A DNA stretch of 11,137 nucleotides from DATKMP01 sp035541775 (GTDB taxonomy: Bacteria > Bacteroidota > Ignavibacteria > UBA10030): NCBI GenBank assembly GCA_035541775.1, contig DATKMP010000001.1, forward strand, positions 1-11,137, written 5' to 3'. The position numbers were made by a program, and so were the translations under genes. The notes under the pieces are model-generated. The model did no database searches. It saw only the letters and a list, made by a program, of their open reading frames with translations, and was not told the origin of the DNA. This document shows positions 1 through 7,029 of the stretch, one piece after another; positions within the stretch are counted from its first letter, which is position 1, and every line of letters starts with the position of its first letter.

Positions 1-102
1 AGAGTCGCGGTATTGTGGAAGCGGTGCCGCTTCCAGCGTAAGATGCTCGAACGTGAGCATGCATACCAAGATTCCCAACAAGGAAGTACATCGTAAAAGC
101 AT
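1..102 (-). CDS. Exported protein, N-terminal 34 residues only (runs off window)
   Basis: Only the first 34 codons are inside the window and the frame is still open at base 1. The start ATG (102-100) is chosen because a GAGG ribosome-binding site lies at 113-110 with 7 bases of spacing. The peptide is a textbook signal sequence: MLLR, then a hydrophobic stretch (SLLGILVCMLTF), then a region ending LEAAP that would suit signal peptidase I. The mature protein would begin near APLPQYRDS. I do not recognise the family from so little. Since it follows a small secreted-protein gene, an outer-membrane efflux factor of the TolC/CzcC kind is one possibility, purely by analogy with czcI-czcC order. The codons cover a GGAAGCGG/CCGCTTCC palindrome at 17-34. 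I am fairly sure the gene is real and have no firm function for it. Confidence 0.6.
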   Translation of the reverse strand, partial: MLLRCTSLLGILVCMLTFEHLTLEAAPLPQYRDS

Positions 103-126
103 GATCTAACCTCAAACATAATGTTC

Positions 127-155
127 GGTGTTCCATGGAAAATCCATGATCCACC
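127..155 (-). promoter_or_regulatory. Hairpin in the leader of the exported-protein gene
   Basis: The arms GGTG (127-130) and CATGGA (134-139) pair with TCCATG (143-148) and CACC (152-155). They enclose an AAA triloop and a symmetric 3x3 internal loop (ttc/atc on plus). It sits 25 bases upstream of the ATG at 102, just above the GAGG site, so it could act as a regulatory leader structure or protein-binding site. Its function is inferred from position only. Confidence 0.4.
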
Positions 156-182
156 AAGGTCCTGAATAGAAAATAAATTATG

Positions 183-206
183 GCGAAGCACCGTAAGGCG
201 CTTCAC
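183..206 (-). terminator. Stem-loop after the small secreted-protein gene, possible weak terminator
   Basis: Read on minus, GUGAAGCGCC pairs with GGUGCUUCGC over ten base pairs (two of them G-U wobbles) around a UUAC loop. It lies 28 bases past the TAA stop at 236-234. As minus-strand RNA the mismatch seen on plus becomes a G-U pair, which favours a function in that direction. The following sequence (CAUAAUUUAUUUU) is U-rich but not a clean U-tract, so a partial terminator, processing site or mRNA-stabilising hairpin are all possible. Confidence 0.4.
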
Positions 207-233
207 AAAAAGTTTAGAGAGAAGATGCGGGGG

Positions 234-626
234 TTAAATCTGAAGTGTGCAAAGCAGAAGATGCAACGTGCGAAACGAAATGGGTGTTTCGTAATGCATG
301 TTTTTCACTGCGGGGACAATGGAAGAGGTTCGCCCTTCAAATGATGTTGATGCTGCAAACGATGGACTGTCTTGATCGTAAATATAATGACGAACCACGG
401 GAGGTGAGACAGCAGAGAATACGAGATGCGGCGAACACTCTTGTGTGCTTCCGACCTCCGGTTGCACGGACGGCTGCACATCAACATACATCTCGTCATC
501 GTCATGCAGAACGATGTTGTCGGGTATCAAGTCGCACAGGTTGGCGGCATCGCCGACGAGACAGGCAAGAAACACCCATGTCAACACACGAGAGACTGCT
601 GACTGATATGAAAAAAATCTTCGCAT
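234..626 (-). CDS. Small secreted protein of unknown function (130 aa)
   Basis: The frame is open further upstream to an ATG at 692, but I choose the ATG at 626. From there the protein starts with a signal peptide (MRRFFSYQ, then SAVSRVLTWVFLACLVGDAA), and that ATG overlaps the stop of the preceding ORF as TAATG. The mature part opens with CDLIPDNIVLHDDDEM, an acidic His/Cys-containing patch, and continues with Pro/Ser-rich sequence and a second Cys (STQECSPH). The end is more hydrophobic (FRTLHLLLCTLQI). No domain is recognised. The metal-ligand-like residues and the exported gene downstream recall the small CzcI-type proteins that open some heavy-metal efflux operons, but there is no sequence match I can point to. 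An antisense frame is also open across it, so the coding call rests on the signal peptide and the coupled start. Confidence 0.55.
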   Translation of the reverse strand: MRRFFSYQSAVSRVLTWVFLACLVGDAANLCDLIPDNIVLHDDDEMYVDVQPSVQPEVGSTQECSPHLVFSAVSPPVVRHYIYDQDSPSFAASTSFEGRTSSIVPAVKNMHYETPISFRTLHLLLCTLQI

Positions 627-790
627 TATATTTTCCCAACGGGATTTCTGATTTTCGTATTGAGACGTCGACAAAACGCCTCTTGTTCCCATGGAACATT
701 TATAATGTGCAAGGAGTTTCCTACATTTTCAAGTACCGTATCGCTACTGGCGTTATGCCGCTTGAACATTCGATGAAATCGTTGAACCAT
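626..790 (-). CDS. Possible 54-residue ORF directly after the ATPase gene
   Basis: The ATG at 790-788 is the very next codon after the ATPase TGA (793-791) and in the same frame. The ORF runs 54 codons to a TAA at 628-626, whose last base is the A of the next gene's ATG (TAATG). The product (begins MVQRFHRMFK, contains NVPWEQEAFCRRLNTK) is basic, has no membrane segment, and matches nothing I know. There is no Shine-Dalgarno site before the ATG, so translation would depend on termination-reinitiation or on readthrough of the TGA, which would give a C-terminal extension of the ATPase. An open frame of this length can arise by chance. The precise junctions at both ends are the main support. Confidence 0.35.
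   Translation of the reverse strand: MVQRFHRMFKRHNASSDTVLENVGNSLHIINVPWEQEAFCRRLNTKIRNPVGKI
685..697. repeat. 13-base inverted repeat GTTCC-CAT-GGAAC
   Basis: Five-base perfect arms flank a 3-base centre. It lies 59 bases upstream of the start of the small secreted-protein gene at 626 and inside the 54-codon ORF. The size and symmetry suit a dimeric repressor operator, and a local promoter for the downstream genes would be expected near here. I could not find a convincing -35/-10 pair beside it, so the regulatory role is a guess. Confidence 0.25.
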
Positions 791-2299
791 TCACATCGTT
801 GATGGAGATGCATGAAGATAATAAACACGATCGGGAGAAATCACGGCGTCGAATATTTCTTCGTTATGCGAAATAATGAGGATTCCTTTTCCTTCACGCT
901 GCTTTTCTTTTAAGATGGAAAGCACGTTGACAATGCTGTTGAAATCCAAGCCATTGAACGGCTCGTCCAATATGAGGACATCGGTATCGAGCACAAGACA
1001 ACGCAGTAAATTCAGTTTTTGTTTTTGTCCGCCACTGAGATACTTGACTTTCGTTTTCAAGAACGTATCTTCGATATTTGATCCAAAAAGTTTTTTCATG
1101 ATTGTCCGTATCTCGGCCGCGCTCATCTTCACAGGAAGCCCGGTCAACGTTCCTTCCACATTGGAATTTTGATTGAGTGCTTCATCCGCATGCTGAAATG
1201 CCATCACCATACGTTTGCCCCAGAGTTGTTCTTCTTTATATTTTTTCACCGTCACTTCAGTCAACAGAACGTTTTTCAATTGCAAATGTAAATGCTTCGA
1301 AGGCACAAGCCCCATCATGGCTTTTGCAAAACTTGTTTTCCCGACTCCGCTTGCTGCTTTGAGATATGCCATAGAAAATGGAAAAAGTTCAAGCGCGCAG
1401 TTTTGATTACAGGAACTCTCGTTCGATAGTTCTAATCGTCTTCCAAATACTTCGACCGAACTTGAAACGCGCAGGATCGGACGGTTCCATGAAACAGGTT
1501 GTTCGGAGAATCGAGCAGATCGTTCTGCGCGCAGCCAGTTCAAATACCGGTCGGGCACGAAGTCTGTGCAGCGCAGCACATTATTTTCCATCGAGAGTTC
1601 TTTGTAAAAAATCTCATGCCGGAGATCGGCGGCTTCTCGTTCCAAAGCACTAAGGATGGAATAATCATGCGTAATCAACAGCACGGTGAATTTTCTTGTC
1701 CTAAATTTATCCAATAGGAACGAAAGAACGACATTTCTGAAATGGTCGTCTAAACTGCCGCTCGGTTCGTCGAAGACGAACAGGGTGCGTGCGTCAAGCT
1801 TCGTTTGGTTGATGAGCCGTTCGATTTTCATGAACGCCATCGCAAGCAGCAGCCGTTGTTTCTCTCCGCCGCTTGGCCGGTACGGTTTCGGATAAATATT
1901 CAGTATGGAATCGAGCATGCGCCGGTCATCTGTTTCCCAGAGCCGTTTCAGAATCGGTTCGATCGAAATGCCTGCCGCTTGCACTTGCTGAATCTGCGAC
2001 CTCAGGGTAAGCAGCGGGTTGAAATGCGAAGATGGCTCCTGAAATACGAAAAAACTGTTCGTTTGTAATTCGCGCACGTCGTTCCTCGCACAATACGTTT
2101 CGTACGGCTCGTTGCCAATTCTCACCGTTAATTCTTCCGGCGGCAATATGCCATAGAGCGCTTTTGCTATCAGCGATTTTCCAATTCCCGATTCGCCGAA
2201 CAGCAAGGTTATACGATTCTCTTCTAACGGAAAATTTTTTATCGATACAAGCTGTCGGCTATGTTTGGCGATCGATATATTGTATGAGGACTGCATCAT
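791..2299 (-). CDS. ABC transporter ATPase with two fused nucleotide-binding domains (DppD-DppF-like)
   Basis: This energises the importer encoded just upstream, carrying both ATPase subunits in one 502-residue chain. Domain 1 has Walker A GESGIGKS (35-42), Q-loop Q87, signature PSGGEKQ (142-148), Walker B LFVFDEP (173-179) and switch His in ITHD (H211). Domain 2 has Walker A AASGVGKT (315-322) in which the usual first Gly is Ala, Q369, signature LSGGQ (421-425), Walker B VLILDEP (441-447) and switch His in ISHN (H478). All catalytic residues are therefore present in both halves. The linker (about 215-305) is short and lacks the recognisable C-terminal oligopeptide-transporter extension that usually follows DppD/OppD domains. 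The start is the first of two consecutive ATGs, 6 bases after the DppC-like stop. The ribosome-binding site is weak, so coupling to the upstream gene is likely. Fused Opp/Dpp ATPases are known, so fusion alone is not novel. Confidence 0.9.
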   Translation of the reverse strand: MMQSSYNISIAKHSRQLVSIKNFPLEENRITLLFGESGIGKSLIAKALYGILPPEELTVRIGNEPYETYCARNDVRELQTNSFFVFQEPSSHFNPLLTLRSQIQQVQAAGISIEPILKRLWETDDRRMLDSILNIYPKPYRPSGGEKQRLLLAMAFMKIERLINQTKLDARTLFVFDEPSGSLDDHFRNVVLSFLLDKFRTRKFTVLLITHDYSILSALEREAADLRHEIFYKELSMENNVLRCTDFVPDRYLNWLRAERSARFSEQPVSWNRPILRVSSSVEVFGRRLELSNESSCNQNCALELFPFSMAYLKAASGVGKTSFAKAMMGLVPSKHLHLQLKNVLLTEVTVKKYKEEQLWGKRMVMAFQHADEALNQNSNVEGTLTGLPVKMSAAEIRTIMKKLFGSNIEDTFLKTKVKYLSGGQKQKLNLLRCLVLDTDVLILDEPFNGLDFNSIVNVLSILKEKQREGKGILIISHNEEIFDAVISPDRVYYLHASPSTM

Positions 2300-2305
2300 C
2301 TCATT

Positions 2306-3181
2306 TCAAAGATCATACGAATGAATCAATCCATCCGCAATGTGATAGACACAAAGCAGCGTGAAGACAATAATGGCTGCGACGCTGACGCCTTGCAAGT
2401 GCTGAAAAAATAAATGCGGCAGGTACGATGGATTGATGAGGGCAGAGCCAATTGCAAGAATATCTTGCTTGCTGTCTAACTTTGCAAGCAAGCCGCCGAG
2501 CGAAACCGGATAATTGGTGAGACTGACTTCGTTGGAAAGTCCCACAGAAATAATAAATCCGATGCTGCATTGCAGAAAGATCGCGCTGCCGAACAGCGAG
2601 ACTGATTTCTGCACGAGATGCGCGGAGCTGCTTTTCCAGAGAATTTCCACGTTGATGATCCTGCGCTCTTTCATACCGCAGCACTGCATCGCATGAAAGT
2701 AGTCCGACTGTTTAAAGTACGCAATCCTTTCGCCAATCAGATCGATAATTTCCGGCGAACACATGATGCCGATCACACACGCCATCCAGAATATCTGTTC
2801 CGCGCCGAATTGCATCAGGCCGTTTTCCATAAAGAAGTTGAGCAGCATATATCCGATGAGCAATCCGATGATCTGCGGAATCGAACGAAGAAGATTAACG
2901 ATAAAGAGAACCGGCAAAAAGAAATATGTCCTTGGACCATTTTCAAAAAAATAAAGCACCAATGCCGTTCCCCATCCAGCGGCAAGCGCTGCCGCAACCG
3001 CAACGATTGCTCCGCAAAAGGTATTGAGGATCGCAGCTTGGAGCAGCTCATACGAAAGCGGATCGAGAAACAACGCATCCCATGCCCAAAGAGCGGTCAT
3101 CCCTGCAAGCCAAAACGACAGCCAGCGAACTTCTTTTCGCTGTTGAACCATCGACGTTATGTTTTTCCTTGCGGGCACCAC
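2306..3181 (-). CDS. ABC importer permease, DppC/OppC-like (BPD transport family)
   Basis: This would be the second membrane subunit of the importer (291 aa). There is one membrane segment near the N terminus (LSFWLAGMTALWAWDALF), then the inner-membrane permease core starting around NTFCGAIVAVAAALAAGWG. The coupling helix is DYFHAMQCCGMKERRIINVE, which fits the EAA-loop pattern (Ala, Gly and Ile in register) that docks on the ATPase. The C terminus (ISVGLSNEV, later YHIADGLIHSYDL) follows the DppC pattern. I prefer the GTG at 3181: AGGA (3191-3188) lies 6 bases before it, and it follows the preceding stop by one base. In-frame ATGs at 3199 and 3229 would give 6 or 16 extra residues and overlap the upstream gene. 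The protein is very divergent, with two adjacent Cys in the EAA loop. The family call is solid; the substrate is unknown. Confidence 0.82.
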   Translation of the reverse strand: MVPARKNITSMVQQRKEVRWLSFWLAGMTALWAWDALFLDPLSYELLQAAILNTFCGAIVAVAAALAAGWGTALVLYFFENGPRTYFFLPVLFIVNLLRSIPQIIGLLIGYMLLNFFMENGLMQFGAEQIFWMACVIGIMCSPEIIDLIGERIAYFKQSDYFHAMQCCGMKERRIINVEILWKSSSAHLVQKSVSLFGSAIFLQCSIGFIISVGLSNEVSLTNYPVSLGGLLAKLDSKQDILAIGSALINPSYLPHLFFQHLQGVSVAAIIVFTLLCVYHIADGLIHSYDL

Positions 3182-3182
3182 G

Positions 3183-4367
3183 TTATATCCTGTTTTCATA
3201 TTTTGCAGATTCGTACGCAAACCATGCATCGACGATAAGTTCAGTTCCCTTAACGACGATGAAGATTCCCCAAATGATCAAGAGCGCCATCTCGTACCGA
3301 TCATATAATATGTCTTGCAGAAGTTCGTAGCAAAGATGCCCCTGAATGTTCAACGCCATCTCGATGACGATCAACCCTGTTATAAGAAACGACGCGTATT
3401 GTTTCATCGTGGGTATATATTGGTAATGTGCATTCATATATATATGCTGCAGCACATGCGATGGGAATTTTTTTTTCCAATGAAATAGTGAACGCAATGC
3501 AATGCCGTCCGGCGTGCCCCACGAATAGGAATTGTTCCATCCTTTCACAACAGCAGTTTCCACATACCCTTTTCTGCTTTCAGCAAAAAGTAACGCGTAA
3601 AATTTTTGCGCGTAGTTGATCAGCAATCCGTTAGAGGCAACCGCAAGCACAATCATCAACAGCCATTCTCCAGAGGCAACCGTGGATTTGAGTGAATAGA
3701 CAATAATGTACGCCGGCGCAAACAGCATAAGCGCCGCACCGCCTTTGATGCATGCTTTCAAAACAAAACCAGCACAGCGTTCGATTTGTCTGAACGGGTT
3801 GTTTCCGTTTCGAACAGTTTCTCCGCTCAATCGCATCTGCCGCAACGCGCGAATAAGATACGATGACGTTTGCTGTTTATACTGAATAAATTTGTACAAC
3901 GCTAACGCTTGCGTTGCATAATAACTCACAACCAACGCGATAAGATAAACGATGATAAAATTGACATACATTCCTAAAAGATTCGCAACATTTTGCCACG
4001 ACAATTCTCTCGGCGCACTTCCGGTTTTATACACTTTGTTGGTATATTGTTCGGTTCGATACGCGTCAATCGCTTGCATGACCGAATCATTTCGCGCTTT
4101 CGAATGCTGATAATAGATATCGAGTGTTTCCCTGAACAATGATTTTTGTGTCGGGTTGTTAAAATCGATATTCCGCAACGCCCCCATCATCCCGACAACC
4201 TCATGCCGTTGTTCCCGTTCGTTTTTTTCGCGCTCCATTCCCACCGCCAGCAAAACAACAAAGACCAACGTTACAAAGAGTATCGATACAAAATGATTGA
4301 ATAATATTGTTCGAAGAGCGTCACTCTCCAACAAGGACCGTATGGATGGAACTGTGGCAGCGTTCAT
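3183..4367 (-). CDS. ABC importer permease, DppB/OppB-like, with enlarged loops
   Basis: First membrane subunit of the importer (394 aa). It has an N-terminal membrane helix (about 21-43), a long probable periplasmic loop rich in charged residues (about 44-125), and helices near 130-158, 202-225, 235-260, 325-340 and 358-383. The EAA-type loop GYVETAVVKGW (267-277) matches the DppB pattern (YVxTAxxKG). The end, NIQGHLCYELLQDILYDRYE and on to DAWFAYESAKYENRI, follows the DppB C terminus (PGLGxLLxxAIxxRDY, then DxxYAxxDPRIR). Two insertions stand out: roughly 35-40 cytoplasmic residues at 160-197, and extra residues after the EAA motif (280-305). The ATG at 4367 overlaps the previous stop as ATGA. 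A longer open frame to 4517 is rejected, since it would overlap that gene by about 150 bases and adds a non-membrane, Trp/Cys-rich tail. Confidence 0.82.
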   Translation of the reverse strand: MNAATVPSIRSLLESDALRTILFNHFVSILFVTLVFVVLLAVGMEREKNEREQRHEVVGMMGALRNIDFNNPTQKSLFRETLDIYYQHSKARNDSVMQAIDAYRTEQYTNKVYKTGSAPRELSWQNVANLLGMYVNFIIVYLIALVVSYYATQALALYKFIQYKQQTSSYLIRALRQMRLSGETVRNGNNPFRQIERCAGFVLKACIKGGAALMLFAPAYIIVYSLKSTVASGEWLLMIVLAVASNGLLINYAQKFYALLFAESRKGYVETAVVKGWNNSYSWGTPDGIALRSLFHWKKKFPSHVLQHIYMNAHYQYIPTMKQYASFLITGLIVIEMALNIQGHLCYELLQDILYDRYEMALLIIWGIFIVVKGTELIVDAWFAYESAKYENRI

Positions 4368-5257
4368 TTTAAATTGATTTCGATTTTTCCAGGATGACTG
4401 ACAACAGTAAAGTTCGTTCCAAGAAGGATATTGTCTATGTCGCTTGCTAAATAGTTTGTACTCTCCGCGAACTGTCCAGCATAATCTTCCGGTTCCAGTG
4501 CATACATATAGGGACATTCAAGAGAAATGGCACGCCATTGCGGTACAATCTTTTGTGCCTTTGCTTCATGGTTGAAATAGGCAAAGAGATCTTTGAGCGC
4601 TTTATTCGCTTCTATGAATTTCGATTGAATGCGCTTTTGCATTCCCTCGGACAACAGTGCGTCTTCTTCATGATTTTGGTCCGGGCGAAGTGCAATATAT
4701 TCTTTCCCATTCTTTTTTTCTGATACATTGATCCAGCCATATTCCGTACGTTGTCCTGTCAGCTTGACGAATATTTGTTTTCTCTGACAGAAATATCGTA
4801 CGAGAATCTTTCCGCTCTGCAGCAGATGATGCTTTTTTTTATCAGGAGAAAACATCATCAGCTTGGTCGAGACAAGACGGACTGTATCGTTCACTTCTAC
4901 AGCATTTTTCACAATGCGCACAAACCCAAGCGCACGTTTCCCCGCACCTTCGAGTATGTCGTCCTTCAACAGATAAAAAATACGGGCTTGAAATTCGATT
5001 TTCATGCACGATGTAAATCCGTCGTTCAACATCGCCGACGCGTCGAGAATTTTCATCGGAATGAAAGGCATGAAAAGTTTTTGTTCTTCAGGCGTAATAT
5101 GCTGCTGATACCGGTTATAAACGACCAGCCGCTCCGGATGCTCGACAAGAAGATAATTCGTCGAAGCTTGAAGTCGTGCATGTAATGGTGCAGCAAATAA
5201 AATCAAAATGAGAACCGGAACAATAACCATGTCAACGGTTCTCATCCAGTACTTCAT
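4364..5257 (-). CDS. Secreted protein of unknown function within the importer operon
   Basis: No family is recognised. The 297-residue product starts with a signal peptide or membrane anchor (hydrophobic VIVPVLILILFAAPLHA, residues 11-27) without a lipobox. The remainder is mixed alpha/beta. Residues about 122-178 look like an SH3-type beta barrel: a VRLVSTKLMMF strand, then KILVRYFCQRKQIFVKLTG, ending in the GWINV signature common in bacterial SH3 domains. A charged helical part follows (about 195-240, EGMQKRIQSKFIEANKALKDLF). Its place between the binding protein and the permeases, with an ATGA overlap to the DppB-like gene, says it is made together with the transporter, so it may be an accessory periplasmic subunit. 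The start is uncertain: GTG at 5272 would overlap the previous stop as GTGA, and ATG at 5293 is also in frame. I use the ATG at 5257 because it places the hydrophobic stretch at a normal distance. Confidence 0.75.
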   Translation of the reverse strand: MKYWMRTVDMVIVPVLILILFAAPLHARLQASTNYLLVEHPERLVVYNRYQQHITPEEQKLFMPFIPMKILDASAMLNDGFTSCMKIEFQARIFYLLKDDILEGAGKRALGFVRIVKNAVEVNDTVRLVSTKLMMFSPDKKKHHLLQSGKILVRYFCQRKQIFVKLTGQRTEYGWINVSEKKNGKEYIALRPDQNHEEDALLSEGMQKRIQSKFIEANKALKDLFAYFNHEAKAQKIVPQWRAISLECPYMYALEPEDYAGQFAESTNYLASDIDNILLGTNFTVVSHPGKIEINLK

Positions 5258-5268
5258 TGGACGCAAAT

Positions 5269-6999
5269 TCACTTGCGGGCTGCTTCTTTCCATTTCTTTA
5301 TTGTGGAAAGCTGCGACGCAACGCCGTAAAGCTGCACGCTTGCACTATCTAATTGTGTGCTAAAATATGCCAGCGACGGCTCGGAGAAGAGCCACACACC
5401 GAGACACATCTGGTGCTCCAGCCGATCGATTCGTTCGGCATACGCCTGCTTGTCGCCGATCTCGCGCGTTGACATGAAGCCGTAAATATCATGCAGCATG
5501 GTATGCACATCGCTGCTGTCTGAACGTTGTGAAAGTGCATCAAGGCCAAAATAATTATTGCCATGCTGCCACGAACTATAATCGATCGTCTCTCCGCCTT
5601 TTTGATCCGGCGTTGTCATGAGATTGATTTTATAATTTTCAAAATCCGGCTCACGCAAAAAGATATTGTAGAGATCGAACAAAAAATTGCTTCGATATCC
5701 GCTCACGGCAATCAAGAGCACATCATACTCATGCAATTTAATTTCTTCATTCGTTGCCGCCGTAACTTTTATCTTTTGTTTTGTCAACTGCGGATCATTC
5801 AAGATGTCGGCAAGTTCTGTATACTCTTCTCGAAATCCATAATTGACACACATCTTGACGTTCACGATATTCGGCAGCAGCGCAAGATTTGCCGTCGTAT
5901 CATCGCGCTCCGGCACGACAATTTTTTCTTCAACATAATACGACGACGATGGGAAAACGCTGTAATTCAAATAATCTGTATAATTATTTCTGTTGCCTTT
6001 GTAATCAACAATCTGCCGCTGTTGTTGCGTATTGATTTTAAAAAAACGCTGCAGTACGGCAGTGTTTTGGACCAACCGACGAATTTCTTTTCGTTGCGCG
6101 AGATTCAGGCGCTCCGTATTGAACAAGAGTGCAAAGAACGTTGTGCTGATGTTGGACTTGGTAAAATATTTCGTGGAGTCTGAAAGAATCGGAGAAAGAC
6201 TGCCGAACGGAGTTTCTAACAACGTATTGATCGTGCCGTTTTTCAATTCCGTGGTGAACGTGCTGTTATCGATAAACGGCGCAAGAATAATATTTGATAT
6301 TATCGCACCTCCGTCAGGAGTTTTATAAAAATTTGGAACGCCGCTCTTTTGCGGCACACTCAAATATGGAGCCGTTCCGACGAGATAATTCAGCGCATTC
6401 ATTTCCGAATTTGCCGGAAGAATTTTGAACGAGAGTACTTCTTTAATATCGGCATCCTTCCAGATTCGATCGTCTTTAAAATGAAAATGAATTTCGCCCT
6501 TTTCATCGGGACCATCGTACTCCATGGTTTTTAATGCCTGCGAAACGAGAATATAATCCGGCGAAAGACTGCCGAGCGTTTGAATGCGCTTCAGCGTAAA
6601 ATTCAAATCGCTTGCGGAAAAAAAATGATCTTTGGTCTTTGTAAGGGCAATCTTTTTTCCATCCACTGCTACCTGATAACTATCATGCCATTGTTTTCCT
6701 GTTTTCAAACGGATGGTCACGGTATTGATCGAATCGATACCGACGAATTCTCCCAGACCATCTTCATACACAACACCGCCCGGCGTCGCAACAGCATTGA
6801 ATAATCCATCGAATTCCACTTCATCGAGTTTATCGGAAAGCTGATTGGAGCTGGGAAGATGCGGGTCAATGGTCGGCGGCTGGTGTGCAATAAATGGAAT
6901 AACGATTTGATCGTTGAGATTCGACCGTGTAAGAAAATATGCAAGAACGCCTCCCAGTACGATGACGACTATCGCGATGAGAATATACTTCTTCTTCAT
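5269..6999 (-). CDS. Membrane-anchored solute-binding protein, family 5 (SBP_bac_5, DppA/OppA-like)
   Basis: Extracytoplasmic receptor of the ABC importer (576 aa), probably binding peptides or another amphipathic ligand. Residues 5-23 (YILIAIVVIVLGGVLAYFL) form a membrane anchor. No Cys follows, so it is tethered by a helix or secreted rather than lipidated. The family-5 opening is clear: HQPPTIDPHLPSS, then EFDGLFNAVATPGGVVY, then TVTIRLKTGKQWHDS, and, after a short insertion, FSASDLNFTLKRIQ, matching the family pattern of kWHDG, FtAeDvxfTlxRi. Later regions (PDQKGGETIDYSSW, GNNYFGLDAL) sit where the C-terminal lobe of DppA-type proteins contacts ligand. The ATG at 6999 has AAGGA at 7012-7008, 8 bases upstream. 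It lies 30 bases after the lipoprotein stop. Sequence cannot tell the ligand. Confidence 0.87.
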   Translation of the reverse strand: MKKKYILIAIVVIVLGGVLAYFLTRSNLNDQIVIPFIAHQPPTIDPHLPSSNQLSDKLDEVEFDGLFNAVATPGGVVYEDGLGEFVGIDSINTVTIRLKTGKQWHDSYQVAVDGKKIALTKTKDHFFSASDLNFTLKRIQTLGSLSPDYILVSQALKTMEYDGPDEKGEIHFHFKDDRIWKDADIKEVLSFKILPANSEMNALNYLVGTAPYLSVPQKSGVPNFYKTPDGGAIISNIILAPFIDNSTFTTELKNGTINTLLETPFGSLSPILSDSTKYFTKSNISTTFFALLFNTERLNLAQRKEIRRLVQNTAVLQRFFKINTQQQRQIVDYKGNRNNYTDYLNYSVFPSSSYYVEEKIVVPERDDTTANLALLPNIVNVKMCVNYGFREEYTELADILNDPQLTKQKIKVTAATNEEIKLHEYDVLLIAVSGYRSNFLFDLYNIFLREPDFENYKINLMTTPDQKGGETIDYSSWQHGNNYFGLDALSQRSDSSDVHTMLHDIYGFMSTREIGDKQAYAERIDRLEHQMCLGVWLFSEPSLAYFSTQLDSASVQLYGVASQLSTIKKWKEAARK

Positions 7000-7029
7000 A
7001 ATACTGTTCCTTCTCGATGGAAAATGGTT

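Noticed and set aside
17..60. Two palindromes (GGAAGCGG/CCGCTTCC at 17-34; ATGCTC/GAGCAT at 43-60)
   Set aside because: Both fall inside the coding start of the exported protein. They may be chance or codon effects, so I do not call them operators or repeats.
180..344. 54-residue basic ORF on plus (begins MAKHRKALHKKF)
   Set aside because: It has no Shine-Dalgarno site, overlaps the end of the secreted-protein gene, and its start lies on the hairpin at 183-206.
245..802. 185-codon plus-strand ORF
   Set aside because: Its product is rich in Arg, His and Cys in the manner of an antisense shadow, it has no ribosome-binding site, and it opposes two ORFs with coupled junctions plus the end of the ATPase gene.
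2618..3238. 206-codon plus-strand ORF inside the DppC-like gene
   Set aside because: Antisense shadow with low-complexity Arg/Lys/Asn composition and no ribosome-binding site.
4368..4517. N-terminal extension of the DppB-like permease
   Set aside because: It overlaps the upstream gene by about 150 bases, whereas the ATGA junction at 4367-4364 explains the start.
5563..6183. 206-codon plus-strand ORF inside the binding-protein gene
   Set aside because: It is antisense to a clearly recognisable family-5 binding protein, and its product is Ile/Arg/Cys-rich with no domain.
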